Source of the DNA: Bacteroidota bacterium | GTDB taxonomy: Bacteria > Bacteroidota > Bacteroidia > M30B66 | NCBI GenBank assembly: GCA_947460255.1 | Contig: CANHIS010000033.1 | Location: 1 to 32,428 of the forward strand | Reading direction: 5' to 3' | Length of the DNA: 32,428 nt | Part shown: in pieces, positions 22,023 to 31,325 of the stretch | Numbering within the stretch: the first letter of the stretch is position 1 | Layout: every line of letters starts with the position of its first letter | Notes under the pieces: generated by a model | What the model saw: only the letters and a program-made list of their open reading frames with translations | Databases searched by the model: none | Told to the model about the DNA's origin: nothing | Position numbers and translations under genes: made by a program

Positions 22023-24761
22023 ATGAAGAAACTTTTCAGTTTAATCATTCTAAACCTTCTTGGATTAGCGATTTTCGCGCAAGGTGGAACCGTTACTGGC
22101 AAGGTTACAGATAAATCTACAGGTGAAACTATCCTTGGAGCATCGGTAATTTATGCAGCCGGTAAAGGAGCACAAACAGATCTCGACGGAAATTATAAAA
22201 TCGACTTACCCAACGGAAGCTATACCTTAACATGTAGCGCGATGGGTTTCAAATCGCAGTCAATAAACATCGTAATTGCTGATAAATCGATTTCTAAAGA
22301 TTTCGTGATGGAAAGCAATACGCTGAAAGAGGTTGAAGTTTCTTCAGACATTGCCATTGCGCGCGAAACACCTGTAGCTTTCTCTAACATCAGCCCAATA
22401 AAGATTCAAGAACAACTCGGAGCACAGGATCTTCCAATGATCTTGAACTCCACACCTGGCGTGTATGCAACACAACAAGGCGGAGGAGATGGTGATGCAC
22501 GTGTTTCGATTCGTGGTTTCAACTCACAAAATGTGCAGGTGCTTATCGATGGTATTCCGATGAACGACGTGTTTAATGGTCGTGTATTTTGGACCAATTG
22601 GTTTGGTCTAGACAACCTTACATCGGGCGTTCAAGTTCAGCGCGGTTTGGGAGCATCAAAGTTGGCGATTCCATCTATCGGAGGAACGATGAACATCTTA
22701 ACAGCAGGAATTGATTCGAAACGCATGCTCTCAGTTCGACAAGAAGTTGGAAACGACATGAACCTAAGAACTGGAATTAATTTTAACTCAGGAAAACTTA
22801 AGAATGGCTTTGGCGTGAGCGCGGCATTCTCCTATCGCTCAAATGATGGATACGTTGATGAACTTAGTTCTGAAATGTTTTTCTATTACCTTAAGGTGGA
22901 AAAATTCTTTGGAAAGCATTTGTTTTCCTTGTCTGGATTCGGAGCTCCACAGCGCAGTGCTCAAAGGGATTTCCGCGTTGATCAACCAATCTACACCTAT
23001 AGCAAAGCACTTGCTGCTCAATTAGGTGTAGACACAACAGGGAAAATCGAATACGGAAGAAGATACAATCCAAGTTGGAATCTTCTTCGCCAAACTGCTA
23101 CTGGCGGAGCAGATGCACCGGCAGATGTATTCAATACAAGCATCAATCAGTTTCATAAGCCTGTGATTTCCTTGCGTCACTTTGTGAATATCAATCCGAG
23201 GTTTTACTGGTCGAACATTCTTTATGGTTCCTATGGAATGGGTGGAGGGATTCAGCCAAACAACACAATCGCCTTGGATTCTACTGGCCGACAGAACATT
23301 CAAGCAATTTATGACGGAAATACCACTAGCCCGTTCAATATTTATCAAGGGTTTGGCCCAGATAGTTTGTATAAAGGTCAACGAAGAGCTACAAATTTCA
23401 TTCGCAAGAACTACAATCAACACCAATGGTACGGTGCCCTTTCTACCTTCAAATGGTCGGCCTTTTCGGGATGGGATATTTCAGGTGGGTTGGATTTGAG
23501 AACTTACAACGGACAAGTATTCAGCCGCGTGGACGACCTGCTTGGAGCTGACTTGTGGGTTACTTCAGTAAATCAAAACATTGAGCCGAATCAGCCCGTT
23601 TTCGTTGGCGACACCATCACGCAGTTTATTGAACGCAATATTCGCTGGGGGGGTGCATTTGCTTTGGCAGAGTACAAAGTTGGAAAATGGTCGGCCTTCA
23701 TCAACTTAAGTTCTTCCATGAGTTTTTACAAACAGTATAACCACTTTTTGAAAAAGCAACTTGACGTTGAAGACACTACATTGTATATCGGTTACGGAGA
23801 TACGATCACATACAAAGACGTAACTTACAACCAAGGATCTGAAGGTTTGAAAACCAATCAAAGCGAATGGGTTCGTCTAGTTGGTTACACCATTAAAGGC
23901 GGGGTAAACTACAACATCAACGACCGAATGAACGTGTTTATGAATATTGGTTATTTGAACCGTGCTCCATTGATGCAATTCACAATTCGCTCCGACAACC
24001 GTAAGTTCCAAACCATCGACAATGAATTGATTCAATCGGCAGAGCTTGGCTATTCTTACAAATCATCAAAATTCGCTGCAAACTTTAATGGTTATTACAC
24101 AGTTTGGAACAATCGACCAACTTCCGTTTCATTTACCGTAAACGGGGAACCAGTTAGCTCTAATGCCTCAGGCATGGGTGCACTTCACACAGGTTTAGAA
24201 TTGGATTTTGTTTACAAAGTGTTGAAGAACCTCAACGTGGAAGGAATGATTTCTATTGGCGATTGGCGCTGGAACAAAGTGGCAACTGCGACAGTGTTCG
24301 ACGACAATGGCAATCCAACCGATACTGTTAGATTTGATCCGCGCGGCGTAAAAGTTGGTGATGCTGCACAACGAAGCTATGCAATTTCGATGCGCTACGA
24401 GCCTATCAAACGATTGTATATTAAACCTCAGTTTACATTATTCACTCACAATTTTGCAAACTACACACCTGATGCATTGCAGGTTACGGATTTAGTGAAT
24501 GACTTAGGTCCAAACATTGGCCGTCAATCTTGGAGAATGCCAAACTATGGTTTGTTAGATGTGAACGCGGGTTATGGAGTGATGATTAAAAAAATAAAAC
24601 TCGATTTAAGGATTAGTGTGATAAATATTCTTGATGCTGAAGGCATTACCGATGCACAAAGCAATCAATTTGGAAATACTTCCTCATTTAATGCAGCCAG
24701 TTCAAGTGTAAACTTTTTACTTGGCCGTCGTTGGCAAACATCTTTAACGCTAACTTTTTAA
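22023..24761 (+). CDS. TonB-dependent outer membrane receptor with carboxypeptidase-regulatory-like N-domain
   Basis: 912 residues. The signal peptide ends LGLAIFAQ (about 20). Residues ~23-105 are a CarboxypepD_reg-like domain (GTVTGKVTDKSTGETILGAS, YTLTCSAMGFKSQ). The plug domain (about 110-240) includes VSIRGFNSQNVQVLIDGIPM, VQVQRGLGASKLAIPSIGG and TMNIL; the remainder is a beta-barrel ending in aromatic residues (RRWQTSLTLTF). It imports a bulky substrate across the outer membrane with TonB-ExbBD energy. No SusD-like partner follows, so it is not a typical polysaccharide locus. It heads a tight operon with a lipoprotein (5-base gap) and a secreted endonuclease I (9-base gap), which hints at nucleic-acid-derived substrates. 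The start abuts a terminator hairpin and has no clear Shine-Dalgarno sequence. Confidence 0.9.
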   Translation: MKKLFSLIILNLLGLAIFAQGGTVTGKVTDKSTGETILGASVIYAAGKGAQTDLDGNYKIDLPNGSYTLTCSAMGFKSQSINIVIADKSISKDFVMESNTLKEVEVSSDIAIARETPVAFSNISPIKIQEQLGAQDLPMILNSTPGVYATQQGGGDGDARVSIRGFNSQNVQVLIDGIPMNDVFNGRVFWTNWFGLDNLTSGVQVQRGLGASKLAIPSIGGTMNILTAGIDSKRMLSVRQEVGNDMNLRTGINFNSGKLKNGFGVSAAFSYRSNDGYVDELSSEMFFYYLKVEKFFGKHLFSLSGFGAPQRSAQRDFRVDQPIYTYSKALAAQLGVDTTGKIEYGRRYNPSWNLLRQTATGGADAPADVFNTSINQFHKPVISLRHFVNINPRFYWSNILYGSYGMGGGIQPNNTIALDSTGRQNIQAIYDGNTTSPFNIYQGFGPDSLYKGQRRATNFIRKNYNQHQWYGALSTFKWSAFSGWDISGGLDLRTYNGQVFSRVDDLLGADLWVTSVNQNIEPNQPVFVGDTITQFIERNIRWGGAFALAEYKVGKWSAFINLSSSMSFYKQYNHFLKKQLDVEDTTLYIGYGDTITYKDVTYNQGSEGLKTNQSEWVRLVGYTIKGGVNYNINDRMNVFMNIGYLNRAPLMQFTIRSDNRKFQTIDNELIQSAELGYSYKSSKFAANFNGYYTVWNNRPTSVSFTVNGEPVSSNASGMGALHTGLELDFVYKVLKNLNVEGMISIGDWRWNKVATATVFDDNGNPTDTVRFDPRGVKVGDAAQRSYAISMRYEPIKRLYIKPQFTLFTHNFANYTPDALQVTDLVNDLGPNIGRQSWRMPNYGLLDVNAGYGVMIKKIKLDLRISVINILDAEGITDAQSNQFGNTSSFNAASSSVNFLLGRRWQTSLTLTF

Positions 24762-24766
24762 GGAAT

Positions 24767-25219
24767 ATGAAAAAACTAGCCATCATCGCATTGCTTAGCG
24801 TAGGATTTATTTCCTGCAGTAAGGAGCAAAATGCTGCCGACCAACTAAATGCTGGTATTTGGAAAATCAGCTTGCTAAAATGGGCAAACGGCAAAGAAGT
24901 TGAAACCACAAACGACATTCACAAGATGGAGTTTTTTCCTTGCACCGATGCTTATACAGCAACTTGCAAAGGCGTTTACACACTCGATTATGCTGATACA
25001 GCCCGAACAGACCTTCGCGATACATTTCAGTTCGACATCAAAGGCAGCGAGTTATCAATCACTGCAGTCAAAAGTTCTGTGGGATCAAATACCTTTGTGA
25101 CCAAAATACTTCGTCAGCGCTACGAAATTGAACAACTTACCGACTCAGAATTGGCGCTTAAAAGATTCCGAACATTCGCCGACAGCACAGAAGGCTACAT
25201 CCGTGCACAAAAACAATAA
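24767..25219 (+). CDS. Small lipoprotein, lipocalin-like in pattern
   Basis: 150 residues. The start MKKLAIIALLSVGFISCSKE gives a lipoprotein signal peptide with the lipobox cysteine at about residue 17; AAGGA just upstream is a plausible ribosome-binding site, which is why the longer frame from 24731 is not used. The mature part starts with LNAGIWKISLLKWANGKEVE and alternates short beta strands, including FQFDIKGSELSITAV and YEIEQLTDSELALKRF. This resembles small lipocalin-like lipoproteins of Bacteroidota, but the assignment is by pattern only. It lies between the TonB receptor and the endonuclease genes and is probably an accessory to one of them in the envelope. Confidence 0.75.
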   Translation: MKKLAIIALLSVGFISCSKEQNAADQLNAGIWKISLLKWANGKEVETTNDIHKMEFFPCTDAYTATCKGVYTLDYADTARTDLRDTFQFDIKGSELSITAVKSSVGSNTFVTKILRQRYEIEQLTDSELALKRFRTFADSTEGYIRAQKQ

Positions 25220-25228
25220 ATTAAATAC

Positions 25229-27520
25229 ATGAAAAAACTATTCTTAATTCTTGCTACTGTATTCAGTTCAATGGCTGCAGAAGCACAAAGTCCAGTTCCT
25301 ACATCTTGGGATTGCACTGGAGCTGCAACACCAGAAGGTTGGACTTTTGTTCCAACTGGTGGAAACGGCAACACAAACTACACAGGCAGTTCTGCTTGTG
25401 ATGGTGCTTCCTCTCTAAGAATGGATGCAGCAAATGAAGCATTGGTGATCTTTTTAGGTCAACAACCAGGAGAAGTAAGTTACCAGATTGGCGGATCAAC
25501 AAGTGGAAGCCCTTTTGAAGGAACTTTTGTGGTTCAAGAATCTGTTGATGGTGTGGCATATACCAATATGGCTTCTTACACAGATGCTGACTTGAGCGTT
25601 TCAAGTTGTTTGTCAGCATCCGTTACGCCAACAAATCCTTTGAGTCGTTACATTCGCTTTTTCTTCCAAAACAAAGTATCTGGCTCCAATATAAAAATTG
25701 ATGAGATCAGCATTGCAACACCAGTAATTACGACTGCTAGTATTGACGTAAAGCAAGGAACAACAACAGTTTTAAATGGTGGTATTGCAGATCCTTTCAA
25801 TGGTACTTCAGTAACTTTTCAGGTGAATAACATCGGAACAACAGAAGACCTTGTGGTTTCCGAAGTTAACTTCACTGGCGCCAACGCTGGACTTTATTCA
25901 CTAGCGAGCCCTTCACTTCCATTTACAGTTGCTGCAGGTGGTAACACCAATTTGGTGGTGAATTTCTCACCAACTGCAGCCGGAACAAATGTGGCGGGAA
26001 TCGAGCTTTTGAATAACGACTTAGATGATGCAACTTTTGCCTTCACACTTTACGGAGTAAATGGAAACTTCGCAACTGAACCTGCATCTGCAGTTACGGC
26101 AATATCAAATCCAGTAAACAAGACATTCCGCACAGTTATTGGCTTCAATGGTAACATTCTAAACGAAGACATTCTTGGCGGTTACGTAGTTCTTCGTAGT
26201 GAAGGAGCTCCTATCAGCTCAGCTCCCTCTGACGGATCGAACTATACTCGTGGGCAAACTATCGGAAATGCTAAAGTTATTTTTGCAGGACGCCCAGAAG
26301 ACGCAAATGTTAGTCTCAATGCGCGTTATGTAATTGCAGGAAAAACCTACCATTTTGCAGTTTTCCCTTATTCAGGTGCGGGTACTTTCACGAATTACAT
26401 CAACACGATTTCTGAAACTACAGTTACTTCACCAGCAACTATGGTATCGGCAAACGAATACACAGGAATTAGTACCGCTAATGCTACGCTTGCAGCAGAT
26501 CTTCAAGCAATTACAGAAGATCACTTTTCTATTTTCTACAGCAATTACGCGCCGATAGTGATCAATTTGTTCCAAGCCCGCGATACCTTTGCAACTGTTG
26601 GAGCAAATACTTTCACCCGTGTAATCAATTGCGCTTACAGCGGAGAAACGAAGCTTTTCAACGATCCATTCGATTGGACAGGAACTGGTTATAGCCGCGA
26701 GCACACTTTTCCACACAGTTGGATGCCATCTTTTCCAGCCGACAATCCTGAGAAACCTGAATACAACGATTACCATAACCTCTACCCTACCCGTCAAACC
26801 AATGTAAATGACGTTCGTTGTAACTACCCATTAGGCGAAGTTGTAGGAACTCCAACTGTTGAATTTCTTGATGGTAAACTTGGTTTAGACGCCAATGGAA
26901 AAACGGTTTACGAACCGAGAGACCAGCATAAAGGTCGCGCTGCCCGTGCATTAATGTACATGGCTGTTACTTACAACTCTCAGGCTAACCCATTCACATT
27001 CACTAATCCTGTTGGACAGCAATGTTTGCAAAATATCATCAGCTATCCACAAGATCAGAACCTTGTTAAGAAATGGCATTTCGATTACCCTCCAGATGGT
27101 TTCGATATTTCTCGTAACGATTTCTTAGACTCAGTTCAAACGAACAGAAATCCATTTGTAGATCAACCAGATTTGGCTTGTTACATTGACTTTAGCAATG
27201 TTTCACATATTGCAAATCCTCCATCACCATGCTGGACATTGAGCGCTACCAATGTTGATGCGGCAGTGATGAATGTAAACATCTTCCCAAATCCAAGCAA
27301 CGTATCTGCATTGCTAACTTTCGGAATGCAGAAATCACAGGCTTACCAAATCGAAGTTTCTGATCTTTCAGGACGTGTTGTTTTCCGCTCTAATGCAGCC
27401 GGACAAACAGGTTTAAACCAAGTAGAAATTCCTACAATCGATTTTTCTAACGGTGCTTACACTGTTAAAATCGAAGCTGGAAATTCAATGCAAGTAAGAA
27501 AAATGATGGTGGCTCACTAA
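25229..27520 (+). CDS. Secreted endonuclease I family nuclease with T9SS sorting domain
   Basis: 763 residues. The signal peptide ends MAAEAQ (about 20). An N-terminal beta-rich domain (to about 165) is followed by a choice-of-anchor-D/HYDIN-like immunoglobulin fold (about 170-275) and a fibronectin-like part. The endonuclease I (NucM/EndA-type) domain spans about 405-675: SREHTFPHSWMP with the catalytic His, then YNDYHNLYPTRQTNVNDVRC and YPLGEVVG, and EPRDQHKGRAARALMYMAV. The family cuts DNA (and sometimes RNA) without sequence specificity using a divalent metal. The tail (about 685-763) has IFPNPSNVSALLTF, VSDLSGRVVF and FSNGAYTVKIE. It is the last gene of the TonB receptor operon and ends in a strong terminator, fitting digestion of extracellular DNA. 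Confidence 0.9.
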   Translation: MKKLFLILATVFSSMAAEAQSPVPTSWDCTGAATPEGWTFVPTGGNGNTNYTGSSACDGASSLRMDAANEALVIFLGQQPGEVSYQIGGSTSGSPFEGTFVVQESVDGVAYTNMASYTDADLSVSSCLSASVTPTNPLSRYIRFFFQNKVSGSNIKIDEISIATPVITTASIDVKQGTTTVLNGGIADPFNGTSVTFQVNNIGTTEDLVVSEVNFTGANAGLYSLASPSLPFTVAAGGNTNLVVNFSPTAAGTNVAGIELLNNDLDDATFAFTLYGVNGNFATEPASAVTAISNPVNKTFRTVIGFNGNILNEDILGGYVVLRSEGAPISSAPSDGSNYTRGQTIGNAKVIFAGRPEDANVSLNARYVIAGKTYHFAVFPYSGAGTFTNYINTISETTVTSPATMVSANEYTGISTANATLAADLQAITEDHFSIFYSNYAPIVINLFQARDTFATVGANTFTRVINCAYSGETKLFNDPFDWTGTGYSREHTFPHSWMPSFPADNPEKPEYNDYHNLYPTRQTNVNDVRCNYPLGEVVGTPTVEFLDGKLGLDANGKTVYEPRDQHKGRAARALMYMAVTYNSQANPFTFTNPVGQQCLQNIISYPQDQNLVKKWHFDYPPDGFDISRNDFLDSVQTNRNPFVDQPDLACYIDFSNVSHIANPPSPCWTLSATNVDAAVMNVNIFPNPSNVSALLTFGMQKSQAYQIEVSDLSGRVVFRSNAAGQTGLNQVEIPTIDFSNGAYTVKIEAGNSMQVRKMMVAH

Positions 27521-27537
27521 GCCAACAATTACAAACT

Positions 27538-27575
27538 AAAAACGCCTCGGTCAATTTGATCGAGGCGTTTTTTTT
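27538..27575 (+). terminator. Strong intrinsic terminator of the receptor-nuclease operon (bidirectional)
   Basis: A 15-bp stem AAAAACGCCTCGGTC/GATCGAGGCGTTTTT around AATTT, followed by T residues. Its A-run gives a T-tract on the minus strand, and its right edge overlaps the stop codon of the convergent regulator gene, so it probably serves both. Confidence 0.9.
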
Positions 27576-28359
27576 ATGCCTTTCGCATGGTATTCTTTAA
27601 CTTATTTACCTCTCGTTGAAGATGCATCACCGTGGAAGCTATTTCAGATCTGTCGAGATTCGGCTCGGGCAGTTCAGACGAAATATAATGGGTGAATTTC
27701 CAAACCTCTAAAACGTGGTTAATCGAGATTTCATAAGGCTCGTAAGCAGGATTTGTTGAACAAAGTAAAAGAGTGCCATCCTCATCAATTTGATTGTAAA
27801 CCGTTTTAAATACAATGCCATCATCTTTGGTGACAATGATATAAGGATTGCCATTCTTGATGAAATTCCAATTCTCAAGATATTCGCCGGTTACCCAAGA
27901 TCCATCTGCTACAGGCGGCATCGAATCTCCTATGATTGGGAAAGTTCTATACTTCCTTCCTGGCGACAAAAACGGCATGTTGAAAGCCGGTAAAACCCGA
28001 ATGTATTCTGGATCTGCATAGCCACTAGTGTATCCGGCGCGAGCCTTCAATGGCACCAACTCAACATTCTCATTGTTGTCTTTGTCGACCGTTGTAGCTA
28101 TAATTCTCAATGAAGTTCCAGAAAGGCGAGACTGAACATCTGCCGCTGGAATTCCAGTGCGTGAAAGGTCTTGTCGCAGCAACGCATCAACCGTGATGGT
28201 GTAATAATCGGAAAGCCGCATCAAATATTCGGTATTGGGCTCCGCCGATCCGTTTTCATATCCGCTCAAGGTGGTACGCTTAATCGAAATGTCGTTGGCT
28301 ACTTCCTCTTGAGATTTCCCTTTCGACTTCCTTAGAAATTTAAGATTGGCTGCGATCAT
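27574..28359 (-). CDS. XRE-family regulator with S24 (LexA/CI-like) self-cleaving domain
   Basis: 261 residues. The N-terminal Cro/CI helix-turn-helix (about 3-60) reads NLKFLRKSKGKSQEEVANDI and TTLSGYENGSAEPN. The C-terminal domain (about 100-225) has the S24 peptidase fold: a candidate cleavage site A108-G109 in KARAGYTSGY, the nucleophile S146 in PIIGDSMPP, and the general-base K185 in GIVFKTVYN. Spacings (38 and 39 residues) resemble LexA and phage CI. A C-terminal helix (about 240-261, VMHLQREVNKLKNTM) could mediate dimerisation. Such proteins are repressors removed by RecA-stimulated autocleavage or other stress signals. It is divergent from a secreted subtilase and has a candidate operator in its own promoter. 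Confidence 0.9.
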   Translation of the reverse strand: MIAANLKFLRKSKGKSQEEVANDISIKRTTLSGYENGSAEPNTEYLMRLSDYYTITVDALLRQDLSRTGIPAADVQSRLSGTSLRIIATTVDKDNNENVELVPLKARAGYTSGYADPEYIRVLPAFNMPFLSPGRKYRTFPIIGDSMPPVADGSWVTGEYLENWNFIKNGNPYIIVTKDDGIVFKTVYNQIDEDGTLLLCSTNPAYEPYEISINHVLEVWKFTHYISSELPEPNLDRSEIASTVMHLQREVNKLKNTMRKA

Positions 28360-28373
28360 GACTGATTTTTGGT

Positions 28374-28381
28374 CAAATATA
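28374..28381 (-). promoter_or_regulatory. Candidate -7 element of the S24 regulator gene
   Basis: The minus strand reads TATATTTG (TAnnTTTG), 14 bases before the ATG. The operator-like palindrome at 28386-28406 lies directly upstream of this box. Confidence 0.5.
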
Positions 28382-28385
28382 AAAC

Positions 28386-28406
28386 AATGTCAGGATATCT
28401 GTCATT
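28386..28406. promoter_or_regulatory. Candidate operator: interrupted palindrome between divergent genes
   Basis: Half-sites AATGTCAG and CTGTCATT are inverted repeats (7 of 8 positions) separated by GATAT. The site falls between the -7 and expected -33 positions of the regulator promoter, a classic place for a repressor, and lies 72 bases before the preferred subtilase start. Binding by the adjacent XRE/S24 protein is inferred. Confidence 0.5.
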
Positions 28407-28477
28407 AATTTTTGATTTCTTTGTTCAACCATTTCAAAATGAGATTGTTTTACCTTGTGATCGTCAATAACAACAAA

Positions 28478-31261
28478 ATGCAAGTTCGGATTATACAGAT
28501 AATTGCACTCTTCATGATGGCTTTCAACCTATCCATGGAGGCGCAAAAAGTTTACACCAATAGCAATTATTCTGATCCTTACTTAGGTGGAACGCTACAT
28601 TTCAAAATCAAGGAAGAATTCCGCAATTGGGCTGATGAATCCAACATCGATCATCCTGCATTTCAGAAATTCTTGGAGTTTCATCCAAGTATTGGCTTGA
28701 AAAAGCGCTTCTCAAACAAGAAAAAACCGCAGACCGAATTCACACCCGAAGGTGAAAGATTTGCTGATTTATCGCTGATTTACAGCCTGAAGTTTAGCGA
28801 TGAAACTGATCCCTATTCTCTGATTGATGCATTGAGAAAAACCGGAATTGCAAGTGTCATCGAGCCTCACTTTTTACCTCAATTGATGTACGTTCCTAAC
28901 GACGACAGTGTGGGCGTGCAGTATGCTTTACAAAAGATTCAAGCATATGCTGGCTGGGATGTTCATCAAGGAGATACAAACACCGTGATCGGGATCACCG
29001 ACACCGGAATTAACCCTTTGCATCCAGATTTAACTGGCAATATCGCACGTAATTATGCCGACCCTATCAACGGGATTGATGACGACAATGATGGATTTAT
29101 CGACAATTTCATTGGATGGGATACTGGAAATGACGACAATGATCCTACCTCCGATGGAAATTTTCACGGACAGCATGTAAGCGGATTATCGTCTGCACAA
29201 ACCGACAACGATCTTGGCATTGCAGGATCTGGATTCAAGTGTCGCTTCATCCATGTAAAAATTGCAAATTCTGGAGGCTCTTTGTCGGGCGCTTATGAAG
29301 GTTTGATTTATGCTGCCGACCAAGGATGTAAAATCGTGAACTGTTCTTGGGGCGGCTTGCAATACAGTGAAATCAATGCAGAAATCGTTCGGTACGCAGC
29401 AATCAACAGAAATGCTTTGGTAACCTGTGGTGCTGGAAACAACAACAACAATCTTCCATTTTATCCTGCTGCTTATGAATATGCGTTTTCGGTTGGCGCA
29501 ACGAACGCATCCGACCACAAAGCCGATTTCTCAAACTTCGGTTACACAATCGATTTGGTGGCTCCAGGCGATTTTGTCTTGTCTACTTGGTCAGGCGAAG
29601 GCTATATAGTGAGCGGCGGCACTTCCATGTCGTCGCCTATTGTTGCTGGCTGCGCTGGAATTGTACATAGTGCTTTCCCATCGCTCAATTCACGACAATT
29701 GGCAGAAAGATTGAAAGTCTTTAGCGACACAATCGACCAAATTCCTTTTAACACGCCTTGGGAAACACGTCTTGGAGATGGCCGATTGAACCTGTACAAA
29801 GCACTTTCTCAATCAGGAATTCCAGCCCTTGTAATGCATGATATTTCAATCACCGATTCAGGGAACGGTCAGTTTTTACCCGGCGATACCATTTCAATTC
29901 TTGGCTTTATCACCAATTATCTGTTCCCTGCGAACGCCGTTACTCTGAGGAATTACTCGTTAGACAATTACTTGGAGCCACTTCAAAACGACCTTCAACT
30001 AGGAAGTTTAGGCACACTTCAAACATTCGAGGCCACTCAAGATTTCCTACGTTTTGTGGTTGCCGACGATTGTCCGCTCAACCATCAAGCTGTAGTCAGA
30101 TTCGAATATGAATCAGATGATGTAATCAGAAATCAATATGTAACAATAAGTTTACACGCTGATTTTGTGAACATTACATGGAATGACATTTCTACGTCCG
30201 TAGGATCGAAAAGCCTCTCAGCTGTAAGTGGAAATGGACTGTTGCGAGGACTCGGATTTCAATACAATGGAAACACTGATTTATTGTACGAATGCGGATT
30301 AATGATTGGCTTAAACGACCAAACAGTGGCCGACAATGTGCGCGGCGCCAATGGAAGTGATGTAGATTTTTCAATCATTGAACGCATTACCAAAACAGCG
30401 CCTTTTGAAGGCCCAACAGAGCAATATTATGGATCGTTTCAAAGTGGAATATTGGAGTTTCCACTATTGGTAAATCAACGCGTTTTGGCCGACAGTTCAG
30501 ATGGCAACGAGAAATTCATCGTGCTTGAATACAACTTGATCAACCCAACAAATCAAACATTCAATAACGTGGTAGCTGGAATTTTTGCCGATTGGGACTT
30601 GATCAGCGCTGGACAAAACGGCTGCGGATATGATGCAGTGAACAGAATTGGTTACGTGAATACCCTACCCGACACATTGTTTGGAGGCGTTCAGTTGCTC
30701 AATGGAGCGAATGCCAATTTCTATGCAGCAGATAACGTTCCGGGCGGAAATGGCGGCATCAATCTGTTCGATGGCTATTCGAGTGAGGATAAAAACCAGA
30801 TGATGCGCACTGTTCGTCTTAATACAGGTGCTGCAAACAGCGGAACCGATGTAATTATCGTTTTGGCGACACTTCCATTCAATCTCGCTCCGCTGGATAC
30901 ACAAACCGTGGCATTTGCACTTGTGGCTGGAAATTCAACTTCCGAACTTCAACAAATTGGTGAGGCGGCAGAAGCATTCTATCTTAATGAAGGGATTCCT
31001 TTAAATAATAACCAAGTTGAAATGAAGCGCCAGGTGGCCTATCCAAATCCTTCAATCGACAGGATTTTCATCCAAGGCCTTGAAAATGGAGAATCAGCAT
31101 TTTACAGGTTGGTAAATTCCGCAGGCATGGAAATTTCATCTGGGAGAATAAATGGAGCAGAATCAATCAATACAAACCAAACATCATCAGGCATTTATAC
31201 GCTATCCGTTCAAACCGAAAAAGGGATTTTCCATCAACAAATCATGATATTGCATCAATAG
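28478..31261 (+). CDS. Secreted subtilisin-like (S8) serine protease with T9SS sorting domain
   Basis: 927 residues from MQVRIIQIIALFMMAFNLSM, whose signal peptide ends about residue 22; the frame extends to 28412 with other ATGs, but this start gives the cleanest signal. A propeptide-like region (about 24-150) precedes the catalytic domain (about 155-440): Asp175 in VIGITDTGINPLHPD, His230 in FHGQHVSGLSSA and Ser383 in GGTSMSSPIVAG. The Asp-rich loop DDDNDGFIDN (201-210) suggests calcium binding. A long beta-rich region follows, and the tail (about 850-927) has VAYPNPSIDRIFIQG and SSGIYTLSVQT, a T9SS type A domain. It should degrade extracellular protein. The neighbouring divergent regulator may control it. 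Confidence 0.9.
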   Translation: MQVRIIQIIALFMMAFNLSMEAQKVYTNSNYSDPYLGGTLHFKIKEEFRNWADESNIDHPAFQKFLEFHPSIGLKKRFSNKKKPQTEFTPEGERFADLSLIYSLKFSDETDPYSLIDALRKTGIASVIEPHFLPQLMYVPNDDSVGVQYALQKIQAYAGWDVHQGDTNTVIGITDTGINPLHPDLTGNIARNYADPINGIDDDNDGFIDNFIGWDTGNDDNDPTSDGNFHGQHVSGLSSAQTDNDLGIAGSGFKCRFIHVKIANSGGSLSGAYEGLIYAADQGCKIVNCSWGGLQYSEINAEIVRYAAINRNALVTCGAGNNNNNLPFYPAAYEYAFSVGATNASDHKADFSNFGYTIDLVAPGDFVLSTWSGEGYIVSGGTSMSSPIVAGCAGIVHSAFPSLNSRQLAERLKVFSDTIDQIPFNTPWETRLGDGRLNLYKALSQSGIPALVMHDISITDSGNGQFLPGDTISILGFITNYLFPANAVTLRNYSLDNYLEPLQNDLQLGSLGTLQTFEATQDFLRFVVADDCPLNHQAVVRFEYESDDVIRNQYVTISLHADFVNITWNDISTSVGSKSLSAVSGNGLLRGLGFQYNGNTDLLYECGLMIGLNDQTVADNVRGANGSDVDFSIIERITKTAPFEGPTEQYYGSFQSGILEFPLLVNQRVLADSSDGNEKFIVLEYNLINPTNQTFNNVVAGIFADWDLISAGQNGCGYDAVNRIGYVNTLPDTLFGGVQLLNGANANFYAADNVPGGNGGINLFDGYSSEDKNQMMRTVRLNTGAANSGTDVIIVLATLPFNLAPLDTQTVAFALVAGNSTSELQQIGEAAEAFYLNEGIPLNNNQVEMKRQVAYPNPSIDRIFIQGLENGESAFYRLVNSAGMEISSGRINGAESINTNQTSSGIYTLSVQTEKGIFHQQIMILHQ

Positions 31262-31275
31262 ATGGCATCATAGAA

Positions 31276-31306
31276 TTTGCGGTAAGATGGATTTAGTTTA
31301 GGTTTG
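31276..31306 (+). promoter_or_regulatory. Promoter of the DUF5606 gene
   Basis: TTTG, a 19-base spacer, then TAGGTTTG: a full match to the Bacteroidota -33/-7 consensus. The -7 box ends 19 bases before the ATG at 31326. It is the best promoter in the window. Confidence 0.7.
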
Positions 31307-31325
31307 CAGAATTCAAGAATCAAAT

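Noticed and set aside
28412-28477. Longer N-terminus for the subtilase (starts at 28412 or 28439)
   Set aside because: The added residues give two hydrophobic patches and a poorer signal peptide; the start at 28478 gives a standard one. 28439 cannot be fully excluded.
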